A stretch of 64,000 nt of DNA, from contig NZ_LNRZ01000004.1 in NCBI RefSeq assembly GCF_001468265.1, positions 1 to 64,000 on the forward strand, read 5' to 3'. The stretch is from Sphingopyxis sp. H050 (GTDB taxonomy: Bacteria; Pseudomonadota; Alphaproteobacteria; Sphingomonadales; Sphingomonadaceae). Positions 54,157 through 64,000 of the stretch are shown here, in pieces. The translations under genes and the position numbers were made by a program. Within the stretch, counting starts at the first letter, position 1; each line of letters opens with the position of its first letter. The notes under the pieces are model-generated. The model ran no database searches. It was not told the origin of the DNA and saw only the letters and a program-made list of their open reading frames with translations.

Positions 54157-54214
54157 TGGAGGGTTTGCTCAGCGCCGCGCGACAAGAAAAATACCGCGAG
54201 GATTTGCAGCGAAA

Positions 54215-54856
54215 TCAGCGGCCTTTGAGGATGGCGCCGACAAGGAGCGAGGTCGGCGTCTCGCGGGCGAGCATCACCGTGCCGCCATTCTGCTTCGCGA
54301 CCGCCTGAACGAGCACCGCCGGTGCGGTGCGCGAGGTCATCGCCGCCGCGCCCTCGCCTTCTGCAAGAATGCGTTCGACGTCGGCGTCGAGGAAGATGCG
54401 CTCGGCCTCGACGTGCAGCGCGATCTCGATGCCCTCGCCTTGGTTCTCGCAGCCGACATCGAGCCGGCCGCCGCGCACCAGCGCATCGACGAGGAGAAGC
54501 GAGAGGTTCAGGATGATCTTCACCGCGGGCTTCGGCAGCGGCTCGGGGCCGATCATCCAGTTGAGGTCGATCGCGCGGTCGCCGATGATGCCCTCGATCG
54601 CCGATTTTGCCTCGTCGGCCGGAACCAGCTCGCCGAAGCCGCCCGCCGAACCGAAGGCGAGGCGGAAGAATTTGAGCTTGTTCGCCGACGTCCTGGCGCT
54701 TTGTTCGAGCAGGTCGATGCAGCGCGCACGCATTTCGGGGTCTTTTTCGTCGGCCAGCAGCTCGAGGCCGTTCGCGAACGCGCCGACCGGGCTGAGCAGG
54801 TCGTGGCACAGGCGCGATGCCAGCATGGACGCGAAATCGACGCGATCGTCGGACAT
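54215..54856 (-). CDS. chpT: Histidine phosphotransferase ChpT
   Basis: A 213-residue ChpT-like protein. The phospho-acceptor His lies in ASRLCHDLLSPVGAFANGLE, and the degenerate ATPase-like domain that follows includes IILNLSLLLVDALVRGGRL and ends SLLVGAILKGR. ChpT carries phosphate from CckA to CtrA and CpdR in alphaproteobacteria, controlling cell cycle and motility genes. It lies 113 nt upstream of cheA on the same strand. The ATG at 54856 is where the similarity begins, although the frame is open much further upstream. Confidence 0.9.
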   Translation of the reverse strand: MSDDRVDFASMLASRLCHDLLSPVGAFANGLELLADEKDPEMRARCIDLLEQSARTSANKLKFFRLAFGSAGGFGELVPADEAKSAIEGIIGDRAIDLNWMIGPEPLPKPAVKIILNLSLLLVDALVRGGRLDVGCENQGEGIEIALHVEAERIFLDADVERILAEGEGAAAMTSRTAPAVLVQAVAKQNGGTVMLARETPTSLLVGAILKGR

Positions 54857-54916
54857 GGATCTTGGGCTCCCGCGAGGCCGGCAGTTTCCGGCTCGCGCTG
54901 CTCCTACGGCAGCAAT

Positions 54917-54924
54917 ATGGTTAA
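54917..54924 (-). promoter_or_regulatory. CtrA-type half-site upstream of chpT
   Basis: TTAACCAT on the minus strand, 61 nt before the chpT start. This is identical in sequence and similar in spacing to the element before cheA. If bound by CtrA it would give feedback on its own phosphorelay. Confidence 0.4.
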
Positions 54925-54983
54925 GGGCAAGCGTCGAGGCGCAGTCCCTTGAAATTCGGGGCCTCCCACCCATATCGCCGACG

Positions 54984-55940
54984 ATGTTGGGGGACGACGA
55001 AATACTGACCGTGACGCTGGCGGACAGCGCGGCCGGGCTGCGGCTCGACCGGGCGCTGGCCGAAGCGCTCCCCGAGCTTTCCCGCGAGCGGTTGAAGACC
55101 CTGATCAAGGGCGGCCGTGTCGCCGACGCCAGGGGCGCGATCCTGTGGGACCCGGCGGCGAAGGCGGCCGCAGCGGCGACGCTCGCGGTCCGCCTGCCCG
55201 CCCCGACCCCGGCGCACAATGTCGCGCAGGACATGGGCCTCGTCATCGCCTATGAAGACGAGCATCTGATCGTCGTCGACAAGCCGGCGGGGATGGTCGT
55301 TCATCCCGCCGCGGGCAACCTCGACGGGACGTTGGTGAATGCCCTGCTCCACCATTGCGCGGGGCAATTGTCGGGGATCGGCGGCGTCGCGCGCCCCGGC
55401 ATCGTCCACCGGATCGACAAGGATACGAGCGGGCTGATCGTCGCGGCCAAGCATGACAAGGCGCATGAAGGCCTCGCGAAGCAGTTCGCGGCGCACAGCA
55501 TCGACCGCCGCTACATCGCCATCGCAGCCGGGCGCCCGATGCCCGCGAACGGCACCATCGACGCGGCGCTCGGCCGCTCGAGCACGAACCGCAAGAAGAT
55601 GGCGGTGGTCGCGACAAGCCGCGGCAAGCATGCGATCACGCACTACCGGACGATCGAGCCGCTCAACGGCGCGACGCTGGTCGAATGCCGGCTCGAAACC
55701 GGGCGGACGCATCAGGTCCGCGTCCATATGGCGCATATCGGCCATCCGCTGGTCGGCGACCCGGTCTATGGCCGCGCCAAAAAGCCGCTGGCGGACACAT
55801 TAAAAGCGCGTAATTTCGTACGTCAGGCGTTGCACGCGGCCCATTTGGGCTTTATTCATCCGGTGACCGGTAACAGCATCGCGCTCGACAGCGAACTCCC
55901 CCAGGACATGCGGGAACTGATCGATGAACTGCGCGTTTAG
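54984..55940 (+). CDS. rluD: 23S rRNA pseudouridine synthase RluD
   Basis: A 318-residue RluA-family enzyme that makes pseudouridines in the helix 69 region of 23S rRNA. An N-terminal S4 RNA-binding domain (LRLDRALAEALPELSRERLK) precedes the catalytic domain with the active Asp in IVHRIDKDTSGLIVAAKHD. Other family motifs are VVDKPAGMVVHPAAGN and CRLETGRTHQVRVHMAHIGH. The ATG at 54984 is the first that fits family length. RluD rather than RluC is favoured by S4 spacing and size. Confidence 0.92.
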   Translation: MLGDDEILTVTLADSAAGLRLDRALAEALPELSRERLKTLIKGGRVADARGAILWDPAAKAAAAATLAVRLPAPTPAHNVAQDMGLVIAYEDEHLIVVDKPAGMVVHPAAGNLDGTLVNALLHHCAGQLSGIGGVARPGIVHRIDKDTSGLIVAAKHDKAHEGLAKQFAAHSIDRRYIAIAAGRPMPANGTIDAALGRSSTNRKKMAVVATSRGKHAITHYRTIEPLNGATLVECRLETGRTHQVRVHMAHIGHPLVGDPVYGRAKKPLADTLKARNFVRQALHAAHLGFIHPVTGNSIALDSELPQDMRELIDELRV

Positions 55941-56020
55941 GTTTCGAATGAAAATCTATTTCGACCGCGGGCGCCAACCGCGGCATAGTCTCCTCTTGAA
56001 AATAAGGGAAAACTCGAAAA

Positions 56021-56923
56021 ATGGCTAACAGAAGCAATGTTCCGGCAGTGGTGCCCGCGCTCGGCGGTGAGGCGAGCCTGAACCGCTATTTGGCCGAGAT
56101 CCGCAAATTCCCCCTGCTCACCCCCGAGCAGGAATATATGCTCGCCAAACGCTTTCAGGAGCATGGCGACAATGAAGCCGCCGCGCAGCTCGTCACCAGC
56201 CACCTCCGCCTCGTCGCGAAGATCGCTATGGGCTATCGCGGCTATGGCCTGCCCGTCAGCGAGTTGATCAGCGAAGGCAATATCGGCCTGATGCAGGGCG
56301 TGAAGAAATTCGACCCCGAACGCGGCTTCCGCCTCGCGACCTATGCGATGTGGTGGATCCGCGCCTCGATCCAGGAATTCATCCTGCGCTCGTGGAGCCT
56401 CGTGAAAATGGGGACCACCGCGGCGCAGAAGAAACTGTTCTTCAACCTGCGCCGGATGAAGAACAACCTCGAAGCCTTCGAGGACGGCGATCTCAGCCCC
56501 GAGCATGTCGCGAAGATCGCCACCGATCTGGGCGTCACCGAGGACGAGGTGGTCAGCATGAACCGCCGCATGGCGATGGGCGGCGACACCTCGCTGAACG
56601 TCCCGATGGGCGAGGATGGCGACAGCCAGTGGCAGGACCTGCTCGGCGACGAGGGGCCGCTGCAGGACGAACGCGTGGCCGAGGCGCAGGAGCGCGACGT
56701 GCGCCATTCGCTGCTCAGCGAGGCGCTGGAAACGCTGAACGAGCGCGAACGCCACATCCTGACCGAACGGCGTTTGACCGACGATCCGAAGACGCTCGAG
56801 GATCTGAGCCAGATTTACGACGTCAGCCGCGAACGTGTGCGCCAGATCGAGGTGCGCGCTTTCGAGAAGTTGCAGAAGGCGATGCTCAAGCTGGCGGGCG
56901 ACCGGCGGCTGGTCGGCGCCTGA
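56021..56923 (+). CDS. rpoH: RNA polymerase heat-shock sigma factor RpoH
   Basis: A 300-residue group 3/4-type sigma-32 protein. Region 2 contains LISEGNIGLMQGVKKFDPER and FRLATYAMWWIRASIQEFIL. The RpoH box is QKKLFFNLRR, diagnostic for sigma-32. Region 4 has LSQIYDVSRERVRQIEVRAF. It directs transcription of chaperone and protease genes during heat stress. A good AAGGGAAA site precedes the ATG. ftsH, whose protease degrades sigma-32 in E. coli, is encoded 6 kb away at the window's right edge. Confidence 0.96.
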   Translation: MANRSNVPAVVPALGGEASLNRYLAEIRKFPLLTPEQEYMLAKRFQEHGDNEAAAQLVTSHLRLVAKIAMGYRGYGLPVSELISEGNIGLMQGVKKFDPERGFRLATYAMWWIRASIQEFILRSWSLVKMGTTAAQKKLFFNLRRMKNNLEAFEDGDLSPEHVAKIATDLGVTEDEVVSMNRRMAMGGDTSLNVPMGEDGDSQWQDLLGDEGPLQDERVAEAQERDVRHSLLSEALETLNERERHILTERRLTDDPKTLEDLSQIYDVSRERVRQIEVRAFEKLQKAMLKLAGDRRLVGA

Positions 56924-57022
56924 CGCGATTCCGCGCGAAGCGGGACTTGGGGCCTGCTCGCGGCGGATAAATCAGGGGCGGACCTCTGCCGGGATTTTAC
57001 GCGCGCAAAAGGAGTCTGTGCC

Positions 57023-57406
57023 ATGCGTTTCCTGCCCCTCGCGATCGCGGCCTTTGCCCTCTCCGTCCCTGTCACCGCCGCCGAATTGCCGGCGAAGGTG
57101 ACGGTGACGATGGAGAATTTCAGCTACACGCCCGCGGCGCTCCGCCTCCACTCGGGGCATGCGGTGACGCTCCATTTCGTCAACGACGGATCGGGCGGTC
57201 ATGATTTCACCGCGCCGGCCTTCTTCGCCGCCGCGACGATGGACGCCGCCAACCGCGCCCGTGTCGGCCCGAAGGGCCGTGTGTCGCTCGGCAAGGGCGA
57301 GAGTGCGGACGTGACGCTGATTCCGAAAGCCGGCACCTACAAGATGCATTGCTCGCACTTCGGCCATTCGGCGCTGGGCATGACGGGCGAGATCATCGTC
57401 GACTGA
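57023..57406 (+). CDS. Periplasmic cupredoxin-like protein
   Basis: A 127-residue protein with a signal peptide (LPLAIAAFALSVPVTAAELP). The single cupredoxin domain has a first copper His in FVNDGSGGHDFTAPAF and a C-terminal ligand loop GTYKMHCSHFGHSALGM that supplies Cys, His and Met. It would be a small blue-copper electron carrier or copper-binding protein. The ATG follows AAAAGGAG. It stands alone between rpoH and mtgA, so no redox partner is suggested by context. Confidence 0.85.
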   Translation: MRFLPLAIAAFALSVPVTAAELPAKVTVTMENFSYTPAALRLHSGHAVTLHFVNDGSGGHDFTAPAFFAAATMDAANRARVGPKGRVSLGKGESADVTLIPKAGTYKMHCSHFGHSALGMTGEIIVD

Positions 57407-57472
57407 GGCCGTTTTTCCTTATTCGTCACCCTGCCCGCTTGTCACCTTCGCATCAGCGGCTAGTTTGCCCGC

Positions 57473-58180
57473 ATGACAACCCGACCCCGCGCGACCAAGC
57501 GCAAGCTCCCCTGGTATCTGCGGCCGTTCAAATGGCTGCTGTGGTTCATCGCGATCTCGGTCGTGTGGGTGCTGATCTACGCGGTCGTGCCGCCGCCGGT
57601 AACGATCACCATGCTGACGGACGGCAACGGCATCACCAAGGATTGGACGAGCCTGTCCAACATCGACCGCAACATGGTGCGCGCCGCGATCGCCGCCGAG
57701 GACGGCAAATTCTGCAGTCACGACGGCTTCGACCGCGAAGCGATCGAACAGGCGATCGAGCGCAACGCGAAAGGCAAGCGGATGCGCGGCGGGTCGACGA
57801 TCAGCCAGCAGACCGCGAAGAATGTCTTCCTGTGGCAGGGCAGCGGCTGGACGCGCTATATCCGCAAGGTGCCCGAGGTATGGTTCACCTTCCTGATCGA
57901 GAAAATCTGGGGGAAACGGCGGATCATGGAGGTGTACCTCAACGTCGCCGAAACGGGCCTCGGCACCTATGGGGTCGAGGCGGGGGCGCAGCGCTATTTC
58001 AAACACGGCGCCAGCAAACTGACCCCGCAGGAGGCGGCGCGCATCGCGGCGATCCTGCCGCTACCCAAGAAGCGCGAGGCCATCAGCCCGTCGGGCTTCA
58101 CGCGGCGGTACGGGAACTCGATCCGGGCGCGGATCGGGGTGGTTGGCCGGGATGGATTGGACGGGTGCATTTACAAGTAG
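57473..58180 (+). CDS. mtgA: Monofunctional peptidoglycan transglycosylase
   Basis: A 235-residue glycosyltransferase family 51 enzyme. A basic N-terminus and one membrane helix (WLLWFIAISVVWVLIYAVVP) are followed by the catalytic domain with the Glu in AAEDGKFCSHDGFD and RGGSTISQQTAKNVFLW. The second catalytic Glu is in IMEVYLNVAETGLGTYG. It polymerises lipid II into glycan strands. No transpeptidase domain follows, which separates it from class A PBPs. Confidence 0.95.
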   Translation: MTTRPRATKRKLPWYLRPFKWLLWFIAISVVWVLIYAVVPPPVTITMLTDGNGITKDWTSLSNIDRNMVRAAIAAEDGKFCSHDGFDREAIEQAIERNAKGKRMRGGSTISQQTAKNVFLWQGSGWTRYIRKVPEVWFTFLIEKIWGKRRIMEVYLNVAETGLGTYGVEAGAQRYFKHGASKLTPQEAARIAAILPLPKKREAISPSGFTRRYGNSIRARIGVVGRDGLDGCIYK

Positions 58181-58215
58181 CGGCGGCTTTGGGGTGCGGG
58201 AGTGCACCTTGAACC

Positions 58216-58319
58216 TCATCATGCTGAACCTGTTTCAGCATCCATGGACTAAGCCAGAGTTCGACGCGGTGACGAAGGAAACGGCGGGCCATGAATCCCG
58301 AACAAGTTCGGGCTGACGA
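58216..58319. repeat. Degenerate palindromic repeat, family D
   Basis: An arm at 58216–58246 (core ATGCTGAACCTGTTTCAGCA) is followed by a diverged arm at 58287–58319 (core TCCCGAACAAGTTCGGGCTG). Each arm is itself a small palindrome. The repeat lies between the convergent mtgA and pth genes. Confidence 0.65.
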
Positions 58320-58364
58320 TGCTGGGAATGTCGTGGTCCGATCGAAATCGGGCGACGTCCCGCC

Positions 58365-58934
58365 TCAGCCGTTCAATCGCAGCGCCAGGTCGTTCTGAAA
58401 CCGCACGTCGTCGCCATCGGCCAGCCATTTCGACTCGGCAGCGATTGCGCCGAGCAGGTCGGTTAGCGGTTCGATCTCGCTCTTGTGATAATTGCCGAGG
58501 ACATGGCCGGTGACGCGGTCCTTGTGCCCCGGATGGCCGATGCCGATGCGCACGCGGCGGAAATCCTCGCCGATGTGCTGGATCATGCTGCGGATGCCGT
58601 TGTGGCCCGCGGCGCCGCCGCCCCGCTTCACCTTCACCTGCATCGGGACGAGGTCGAGCTCGTCGTAGAAGACGGTGACGTCCTGCGGCGTCAGCTTGTA
58701 GAAATCGAGCGCCGCGCGCACGCTGCGGCCGCTTTCGTTCATGAAGGTGCCGGGTTTGAGCAGCAGGATGCGCTGCGATCCGATGCGACCTTCCTGGACC
58801 CATCCCTGGAATTTCTTCGCCGGAGGCGGGAAACCGTGGATGTCGGCAATGACGTCGGCGGCCATGAAGCCGACATTGTGACGGTGCATCGCATATTGGG
58901 GCCCGGGATTGCCGAGGCCGACCCAGAGCTGCAT
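58365..58934 (-). CDS. pth: Peptidyl-tRNA hydrolase
   Basis: A 189-residue Pth that frees tRNA from prematurely released peptidyl-tRNA. The N-terminal WVGLGNPGPQYAMHRHNVGF holds the catalytic His and Asn, and FYDELDLVPMQVKVKRGGGA holds the Asp. GHNGIRSMIQHIGEDFRRVR is the conserved substrate-groove motif. It lies 66 nt downstream of rplY, with a hairpin between them, a common gene pair in proteobacteria. Confidence 0.96.
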   Translation of the reverse strand: MQLWVGLGNPGPQYAMHRHNVGFMAADVIADIHGFPPPAKKFQGWVQEGRIGSQRILLLKPGTFMNESGRSVRAALDFYKLTPQDVTVFYDELDLVPMQVKVKRGGGAAGHNGIRSMIQHIGEDFRRVRIGIGHPGHKDRVTGHVLGNYHKSEIEPLTDLLGAIAAESKWLADGDDVRFQNDLALRLNG

Positions 58935-58963
58935 GGCGGTGCCTTTCCCGGGTCCAGGTGGAA

Positions 58964-58989
58964 CGCCCCTCTCCGCATGGAGAGGGGCG
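58964..58989. terminator. Hairpin between rplY and pth
   Basis: CGCCCCTCTCC and GGAGAGGGGCG form a perfect 11-bp stem with a four-base GCAT loop. There is no U-run after it, so it may attenuate or process the rplY–pth transcript rather than terminate it fully. Confidence 0.45.
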
Positions 58990-59000
58990 GCCCGAAATGC

Positions 59001-59630
59001 TTAGGCTTCGCCTTCGGCGGCTTCGCCCTCGTCCTTCGTCGTGTCGCCGTCGCTCGACTTGAGCGCCGACGGGGCGACGATGGTGGCGATGGTGAAGTCG
59101 CGATCGGTGATCGCGCTTTCGACGCCCTTGGGCAGGGTGACGGCGCTGATATGGATCGAATCGCCCACATCGAAACCGGTGACGTCAATCGCGATCTCGT
59201 CGGGGATCTTGTCCGCGTCGCAGACGAGTTCCAGATCGTGACGGACGATGTTCAGCACGCCGCCGCGCTTCAGGCCCGGCGAGGCGTCTTCGTTTGCGAA
59301 CACGACGGGCACTGCGACATGGACCTTGGCGTCCTTGGTAATGCGCAGGAAATCGGCGTGGATCGGACGATCCTTCACGGGATGGAAGGCGACGTCCTTG
59401 GGCAGGGTGCGGATCTGCTTGCCGCCGACTTCGATCATCACGACCGAGTTCATGAAGTGACCCGTCATCAGCTGCTTCATCAGCAGCTTCTCTTCGACGT
59501 GGATCATCAGGGGTTCTTCCTTGCCGCCATAGACGACGGCGGGGACACGGCCTTCACGACGCAGACCACGCGAGGCTCCCTTGCCTCCGCGTTCGCGCGT
59601 CTCGGCCGTCAGCGTCAGCTGATCGCTCAT
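59001..59630 (-). CDS. rplY: 50S ribosomal protein L25 (CTC form)
   Basis: A 209-residue L25 of the long CTC type: an N-terminal 5S rRNA-binding domain ([20 protein letters not shown] … PAVVYGG) plus a C-terminal TL5-like domain ([20 protein letters not shown]). The acidic tail ends EGEAAEGEA. It binds 5S rRNA in the large subunit. The ATG at 59630 follows GGAG; the frame is open upstream but not related. Confidence 0.95.
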   Translation of the reverse strand: MSDQLTLTAETRERGGKGASRGLRREGRVPAVVYGGKEEPLMIHVEEKLLMKQLMTGHFMNSVVMIEVGGKQIRTLPKDVAFHPVKDRPIHADFLRITKDAKVHVAVPVVFANEDASPGLKRGGVLNIVRHDLELVCDADKIPDEIAIDVTGFDVGDSIHISAVTLPKGVESAITDRDFTIATIVAPSALKSSDGDTTKDEGEAAEGEA

Positions 59631-59977
59631 TATTTTTCTCCGAGTACGGTTACACAGTTCCGCCACGCCTCCAGGGATGACCATGGACGGAAGCGCGGGC
59701 GCATAGCGGGGAAGCGGCGGAAATGCAAGCACGGAGGGCGGCGGGTTGGTGTCGATCGGACCGCGACATGCAGGACGGGCCTTGAGGGGCGCCTCCGCAC
59801 CGCAAAGCCGACTTCTGCCCGGTAAGGACGGTTGCCGATCGATGCCCCGTCCAACGATCCCAAATCCGCATCTTTTCAACCGGCCGTTCGCCGAACTTCA
59901 TTTGACTTTCGCGCGTCGTCAATGCGATGAACGCTGCGACACGGCTTATGGGTCACGCGGCCGGCACGGAGACACTG
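59631..59977. other. 347-nt divergent intergenic region (rplY / RodZ-like)
   Basis: This spacer separates the divergent starts of rplY and the RodZ-like gene. It should hold promoters for both. I see only the ribosome site for rplY near its left end. No strong dyad, repeat family member or convincing small gene was found. Confidence 0.5.
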
Positions 59978-60826
59978 ATGGCAGACGAGGAAACCGCCCC
60001 GCAGCAGGGTGAGTTGGCGATCACGCGCACCGGCGACAAGCTGCGGCTGGCGCGCGAGGCCGCGGGTCTGTCGTTGGCCGATATCGCGACGCGGACGCGC
60101 ATTACCCAAAGACACCTTGAAGCGATTGAGAAGTCCGACTTTTCCGGACTTCCGGGCCGCACATATGTCACCGGCTTCGCGCGCGCCTACGCCCGCGCCG
60201 TCGATGTGCCGGAGGCCGAGGTCGCGGCCTCGGTGCGCCGCGAACTCGAAGAGGATGCCTATGGCAGCCGCCCACTGTACGAAGCCTATGAGCCGACCGA
60301 TCCCGCTCGCCTGCCGACCGCGCGCCTGACCTGGACGCTGGTCATCGTCGCGCTGCTGCTCGTCTCGGCCTATGGCGTCTGGCGTTTCCTGTCGGTCGAA
60401 CCCGACGAAGCGCTGATCGCGGCCCAGAATCAGGCGGCCGAAGCGTCGGAAGCCCCCGCAGCCGCGACGCCCGCCGCAAAGGCCGGCCCCGCGGTCGCCG
60501 CTGACGCCCCCGTCGTGCTGACCGGCATTTCGGAGGTTTGGATCGGCTTCGACGACGCCGCCGGCAAGACCGAAAACTGGCGCACCCTCGATCCGGGCGA
60601 AACATATCAGGTGCCGGCCGACTATATCGAGAAGTTCACGCTGCGCACAAGCATCCCGCAGGCCCTGAAGGTCACCGTCGGCGGCCGCGACGTGGGGTCG
60701 ATCGGCCCTGCCGACACGCTGACCAAAGGCGTCTCGCTGAAACCCGCCGACCTGATCGCGCGCGCCGAGGGCAACGCCGGAACGACGCCGGGAGCGGCAA
60801 CGCCGGCACCCAAGACCAAGGGCTGA
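59978..60826 (+). CDS. RodZ-like helix-turn-helix membrane protein
   Basis: A 282-residue bitopic protein. The N-terminal Cro/C1-type HTH (LRLAREAAGLSLADIATRTR followed by ITQRHLEAIEKSDFSGLPGR) is typical of RodZ. A membrane helix follows at about residues 115–135 (LTWTLVIVALLLVSAYGVW). The periplasmic part has an Ala/Pro-rich linker and a C-terminal DUF4115 domain (ISEVWIGFDDAAGK … LRTSIPQALKVTVGGR). RodZ links MreB to the membrane and helps cell shape. The ATG at 59978 is preferred; an ATG 17 codons earlier is possible. Confidence 0.88.
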   Translation: MADEETAPQQGELAITRTGDKLRLAREAAGLSLADIATRTRITQRHLEAIEKSDFSGLPGRTYVTGFARAYARAVDVPEAEVAASVRRELEEDAYGSRPLYEAYEPTDPARLPTARLTWTLVIVALLLVSAYGVWRFLSVEPDEALIAAQNQAAEASEAPAAATPAAKAGPAVAADAPVVLTGISEVWIGFDDAAGKTENWRTLDPGETYQVPADYIEKFTLRTSIPQALKVTVGGRDVGSIGPADTLTKGVSLKPADLIARAEGNAGTTPGAATPAPKTKG

Positions 60827-60943
60827 TCGCCTCGTTCCGGCGACGGCAAGCGGCGGCGCGCCGAAATGGGTTTGCGCGCGCGCCCTTTGCGGCGTTATGA
60901 AGGCCGGCACAAAATTGGTTAATATGCGGGGGCCTATCGGCAC

Positions 60944-61915
<972 letters not shown>

Positions 61916-62881
61916 TACCGACGCCGTAGAACGGCTGGGGCGCGATCTCGCCGCCCTGGCCGGCGCGGACTGGCAGCGGCGCCATTATGGCGTCGCGGTG
62001 TCGGGCGGGCCCGACAGCATGGCATTGCTATGGTTGATGGCGACGCTGCTGCCCGGGCAGGTGCGCGCGGCGACGGTCGACCATGGTCTGCGCAAGGGCT
62101 CCGACGAGGAAGCGCGCATGGTGGCGAGCTATTGCGCGCGCGAGCATATTCCGCACGTCATCCTGACGCCGCCGACGCCGATCAAGGGATCGCAGCAGGC
62201 CGCGGCGCGCGCCGAGCGATATCGGCTGCTCGAGGCCTGGCGGCAGGAGGGCGAGCTTGCCCATATCCTGACCGCGCATCACGCCGACGACCAGCTCGAA
62301 ACGATCGTGATGCGCCTCAACCGCAGCAGCGGCGTCGGCGGGCTCGCGGCGATCCGGGCAAAGAATCGCGCGATCCTGCGTCCGCTCCTGTCCTGGCGCC
62401 GGGACGATCTCGTCAAGCTCGCGCTCGACCGCGATCTCCCCTTTGTCGACGATCCCTCGAACGACGATCATCGTTTCGACCGTGCCCGGCTGCGGCACGC
62501 GCTCCAGTCGCAGACGATCCTCGACGTCGAGGCGGCGGCGAAATCGGCGGGCTGGCTTGCCGAGGCCGACGATGCGATCGATTGGGCGGTCGAGCGGCTG
62601 ATCGCCGCGTGGCCCGACGCTTCGGACATCGCGGTGATCCGCGACGAAGGCTATCCCCCTGAAATCTTTCGCCGAGTGGTCGCGCAGCGCCTCTCCGCCA
62701 ACGACGGCCAGCTCCGCATCCGCGGCGTCTCGCTCGACGGGGTGATCGCGGCGATGAAGGGCGGCCGCCGCGCGATGGTGGGCGCGCTGCTGATCGACGC
62801 GGTGCCGGGCCTCGAGGGCACGATCTGGCGCATTTCGCCCGCGCCGCGCCGAAAAGCGGCAAAATAGGACAATCTGGCTCA

Positions 62882-62909
62882 TTGTCATTTAACCCAAATA
62901 TCCTACATT
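62882..62909 (+). promoter_or_regulatory. ftsH: Candidate promoter of ftsH
   Basis: TTGTCA, a 16-nt spacer and TACATT lie 47–74 nt before the ftsH ATG, matching the sigma-70 -35 box at five of six and the -10 box at four of six bases. The region is AT-richer than its surroundings. Confidence 0.4.
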
Positions 62910-62955
62910 GTCGGGATTGATCCGCGCGATATGCGCGAAATTTGGAAAGATTCCG

Positions 62956-64000
<1,045 letters not shown>

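Noticed and set aside
55965-55983. CCGCGG dyad between rluD and rpoH as terminator
   Set aside because: The stem is only six bases, with no T-run after it.

Overview
The window is a GC-rich (roughly two-thirds G+C by eye), gene-dense piece of an alphaproteobacterial chromosome. Gene order and protein style suggest a sphingomonad, probably Sphingopyxis-like: argS–SPOR–nagZ–scpA–scpB–tatABC, a cpa/tad pilus operon, ChpT beside a chemotaxis cluster, and GlyQ/GlyS as separate subunits. The genus is an inference. No phage, transposase, integrase, CRISPR array or rRNA was seen. The only RNA gene found is tRNA-Arg(ACG).

Layout. Positions 61–186 encode an entericidin-like lipoprotein. Positions 200–6658 (minus) form one tight operon: argS, a SPOR-domain protein, nagZ, scpA, scpB, tatA, tatB, tatC. 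A minus-strand lipoprotein follows, then ispH–thrB–rnhA with overlapping stop/start codons, a YegP-like protein and a FAD oxidoreductase. Positions 11518–18603 (plus) hold the pilus operon cpaA-cpaB-cpaC-cpaD-cpaE-tadB-tadC. It lacks cpaF (the motor ATPase) and the Flp pilin. A FAH-family hydrolase, a twin-arginine signal protein and a PhoR-like kinase come next.

Positions 21496–36684 look like a polyamine uptake and catabolism island: three class-III aminotransferases, two PuuA-like glutamine synthetases, a PuuB-like oxidase, a four-gene spermidine/putrescine ABC importer and a PuuD-like hydrolase. No PuuC dehydrogenase or PuuR regulator is present. Glucokinase, the tRNA, a DUF1254/DUF1214 pair, ppdK and glyS/glyQ follow on the minus strand.

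Positions 45445–47983 (plus) hold an XRE regulator with a four-helix membrane partner, preceded by a striking inverted repeat, and a tandem pair of TraB/GumN proteins. An AmpD amidase leads to a minus-strand cluster chpT, cheA, cheW, cheY, cheB, cheR. Both chpT and cheA have a TTAACCAT element upstream, resembling a CtrA half-site. The right end is mostly housekeeping: rluD, rpoH, a cupredoxin, mtgA, pth, rplY, a RodZ-like protein, cpoB, tilS and the start of ftsH, which runs off the window.

The most unusual structural signal is a set of palindromic repeats. One family recurs with nearly the same arms at 32031, 41890 and 44210, each between co-directional genes. Another family lies in an intergenic region at 23020 and again, in frame, inside the glyS coding sequence at 42237–42310, where it adds an Ala/Gly/Thr-rich stretch to the protein.
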